Shown one piece after another: positions 5,610 to 6,220 of a DNA stretch of 6,220 bases. The number at the start of each line of letters is the position of its first letter. The stretch's first letter is position 1. The stretch spans positions 1 through 6,220 of the forward strand of contig JAFEGS010000062.1 of assembly GCA_018239705.1 (NCBI GenBank), in the 5' to 3' direction. The DNA comes from Verrucomicrobiota bacterium (GTDB lineage: Bacteria; Chlamydiota; Chlamydiia; Chlamydiales; FEN-1388). The position numbers and the translations under genes are program-made. Below the pieces are notes generated by a model. The model searched no databases. It was not told where the DNA came from and saw nothing but the letters and a program-made list of their open reading frames with translations.

Positions 5610-6220
5610 TAGGTATTCTCCAAAGAAAGATGATGATATAATTTTTGCGCAAATCGGAAGTTCGTCGAATGACCAGGCTTAATTGCAATAATATGGCCTG
5701 TAAAGTTAATTCCGATAAGCGATAGATCCCCAATGAGATCGAGCATCTTATGGCGTACCATTTCATTGGGAAAGTAGAGCCCCCCCTTTGAAACAATGGC
5801 ATCGTCCATGACTACTACCCCGTTTTCGAGGCTAGCTCCCTTGATAAGCCCCCTATCTATGAGGTGAGACACCTCTTCGTACAGAGAGAAGGTACGGCAA
5901 GGGGCTAACTCTCTTTTAAAATTTTCACTTGTCAAAACAGTAGAGTAGTATTGACTACCTACCATTCGGGCCTGTGGATAGTGGAGGGTACAGCTGATGC
6001 GGTATTCATCGCTAGGTAGCCCCACGATATGAATATCCCCTTCTGTCAAGAAGAGAGGCTGGGTGATCTTTCGAATTGAAACATGGGCATCTTGCTCAAC
6101 TACGCCTGCCTGTTCAATCATCTCTACAAAGACGTCTGAGCTGCCATTGCCGGCCGGTGGCTCTCCTGCTGAAATTTCAATGCAGAGATTATCGATCTCA
6201 TAGGCTCTGACAGCTGCAAG
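5609..6220 (-). CDS. lpxC: UDP-3-O-acyl-N-acetylglucosamine deacetylase (LpxC), 5' partial
   Basis: A zinc enzyme that removes the acetyl group from UDP-3-O-acyl-GlcNAc, the committed step of lipid A synthesis. 203 codons are present, open to the window edge. The visible part starts LAAVRAYEIDN, so the first zinc-binding His of the EH-x-(L/M) motif should fall just outside. EPPAGNGSSDVFVEMIEQAG fits the substrate-binding segment. CRTFSLYEEVSHL and a GASLENGVVV stretch follow. RHKMLDLIGDL contains the other two zinc ligands, His (codon 5752-5750) and Asp (5740-5738). The catalytic His is in KPGHSTN (codon 5671-5669). The C-terminus ends at a normal point for chlamydial LpxC. The internal ATG at 6121 is not the start, because the frame continues upstream with family-like sequence. 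First visible gene of the operon; its promoter is outside the window. Confidence 0.97.
   Translation of the reverse strand, partial: LAAVRAYEIDNLCIEISAGEPPAGNGSSDVFVEMIEQAGVVEQDAHVSIRKITQPLFLTEGDIHIVGLPSDEYRISCTLHYPQARMVGSQYYSTVLTSENFKRELAPCRTFSLYEEVSHLIDRGLIKGASLENGVVVMDDAIVSKGGLYFPNEMVRHKMLDLIGDLSLIGINFTGHIIAIKPGHSTNFRFAQKLYHHLSLENT
5618..5621 (-). promoter_or_regulatory. ribosome binding site of fabZ
   Basis: GGAG on the minus strand lies eight bases before the ATG at 5609, within the end of lpxC. It supports the TAATG junction as the true start. Confidence 0.65.

Noticed and set aside
5596..5802. 68-aa minus-strand open frame within lpxC
   Set aside because: An alternate frame inside the zinc-binding region of lpxC; no frameshift is needed because the lpxC frame is intact.

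Overview
The window comes from a chlamydia-related (environmental) member of the Chlamydiae. The main reason is the minus-strand block lpxC-fabZ-lpxA-fmt. This is the order I know from Chlamydia trachomatis (CT533-CT532-CT531-CT530), and all four protein sequences are recognisable from family motifs. The moderate base composition and a eukaryote-like BTB/LRR protein point to an amoeba-associated family (Parachlamydia, Waddlia or Criblamydia type) rather than to Chlamydia itself. I cannot name the species.

Layout, right to left along the minus strand. (1) 6220-3294 holds a tightly packed operon. It contains lpxC (5' end outside the window), fabZ (shares one base with lpxC), lpxA (25-31 bases further on) and fmt (4-base ATGA overlap with lpxA). 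LpxA, LpxC and FabZ link lipid A synthesis to fatty acid synthesis; Fmt formylates initiator tRNA. (2) 3293-3193 is a 101-base spacer with two short hairpins and then a good ribosome binding site. (3) 3192-1157 holds a second minus-strand unit of three unfamiliar genes: two divergent, alpha-helical, partly hydrophobic proteins of 268 and 240 aa, and a 160-aa membrane-anchored or exported protein with two SLBB-like repeats. The 268/240-aa pair sits where C. trachomatis carries CT529 (Cap1, an inclusion-membrane protein) and shares sequence features with it as I remember it.

On the plus strand, a single gene at 226-1215 runs towards this block and overlaps the SLBB gene tail to tail by 59 bases. 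Its 329-aa product has a basic N-terminus with two spaced TTLKR...KK repeats that resemble nuclear localisation signals. A leucine-rich-repeat stretch of the cysteine-containing type follows, and then a BTB/POZ domain. This is the architecture of a host-directed, ubiquitin-ligase-adaptor-like effector.

Bases 1-225 are non-coding as far as I can tell and hold only the probable promoter and ribosome binding site of the BTB gene. No RNA genes, insertion sequences, CRISPR arrays or phage genes are visible. The most interesting part is the left half: a likely host-interaction locus (BTB/LRR protein plus Cap1-like pair plus SLBB protein) attached to the conserved lipid A operon.
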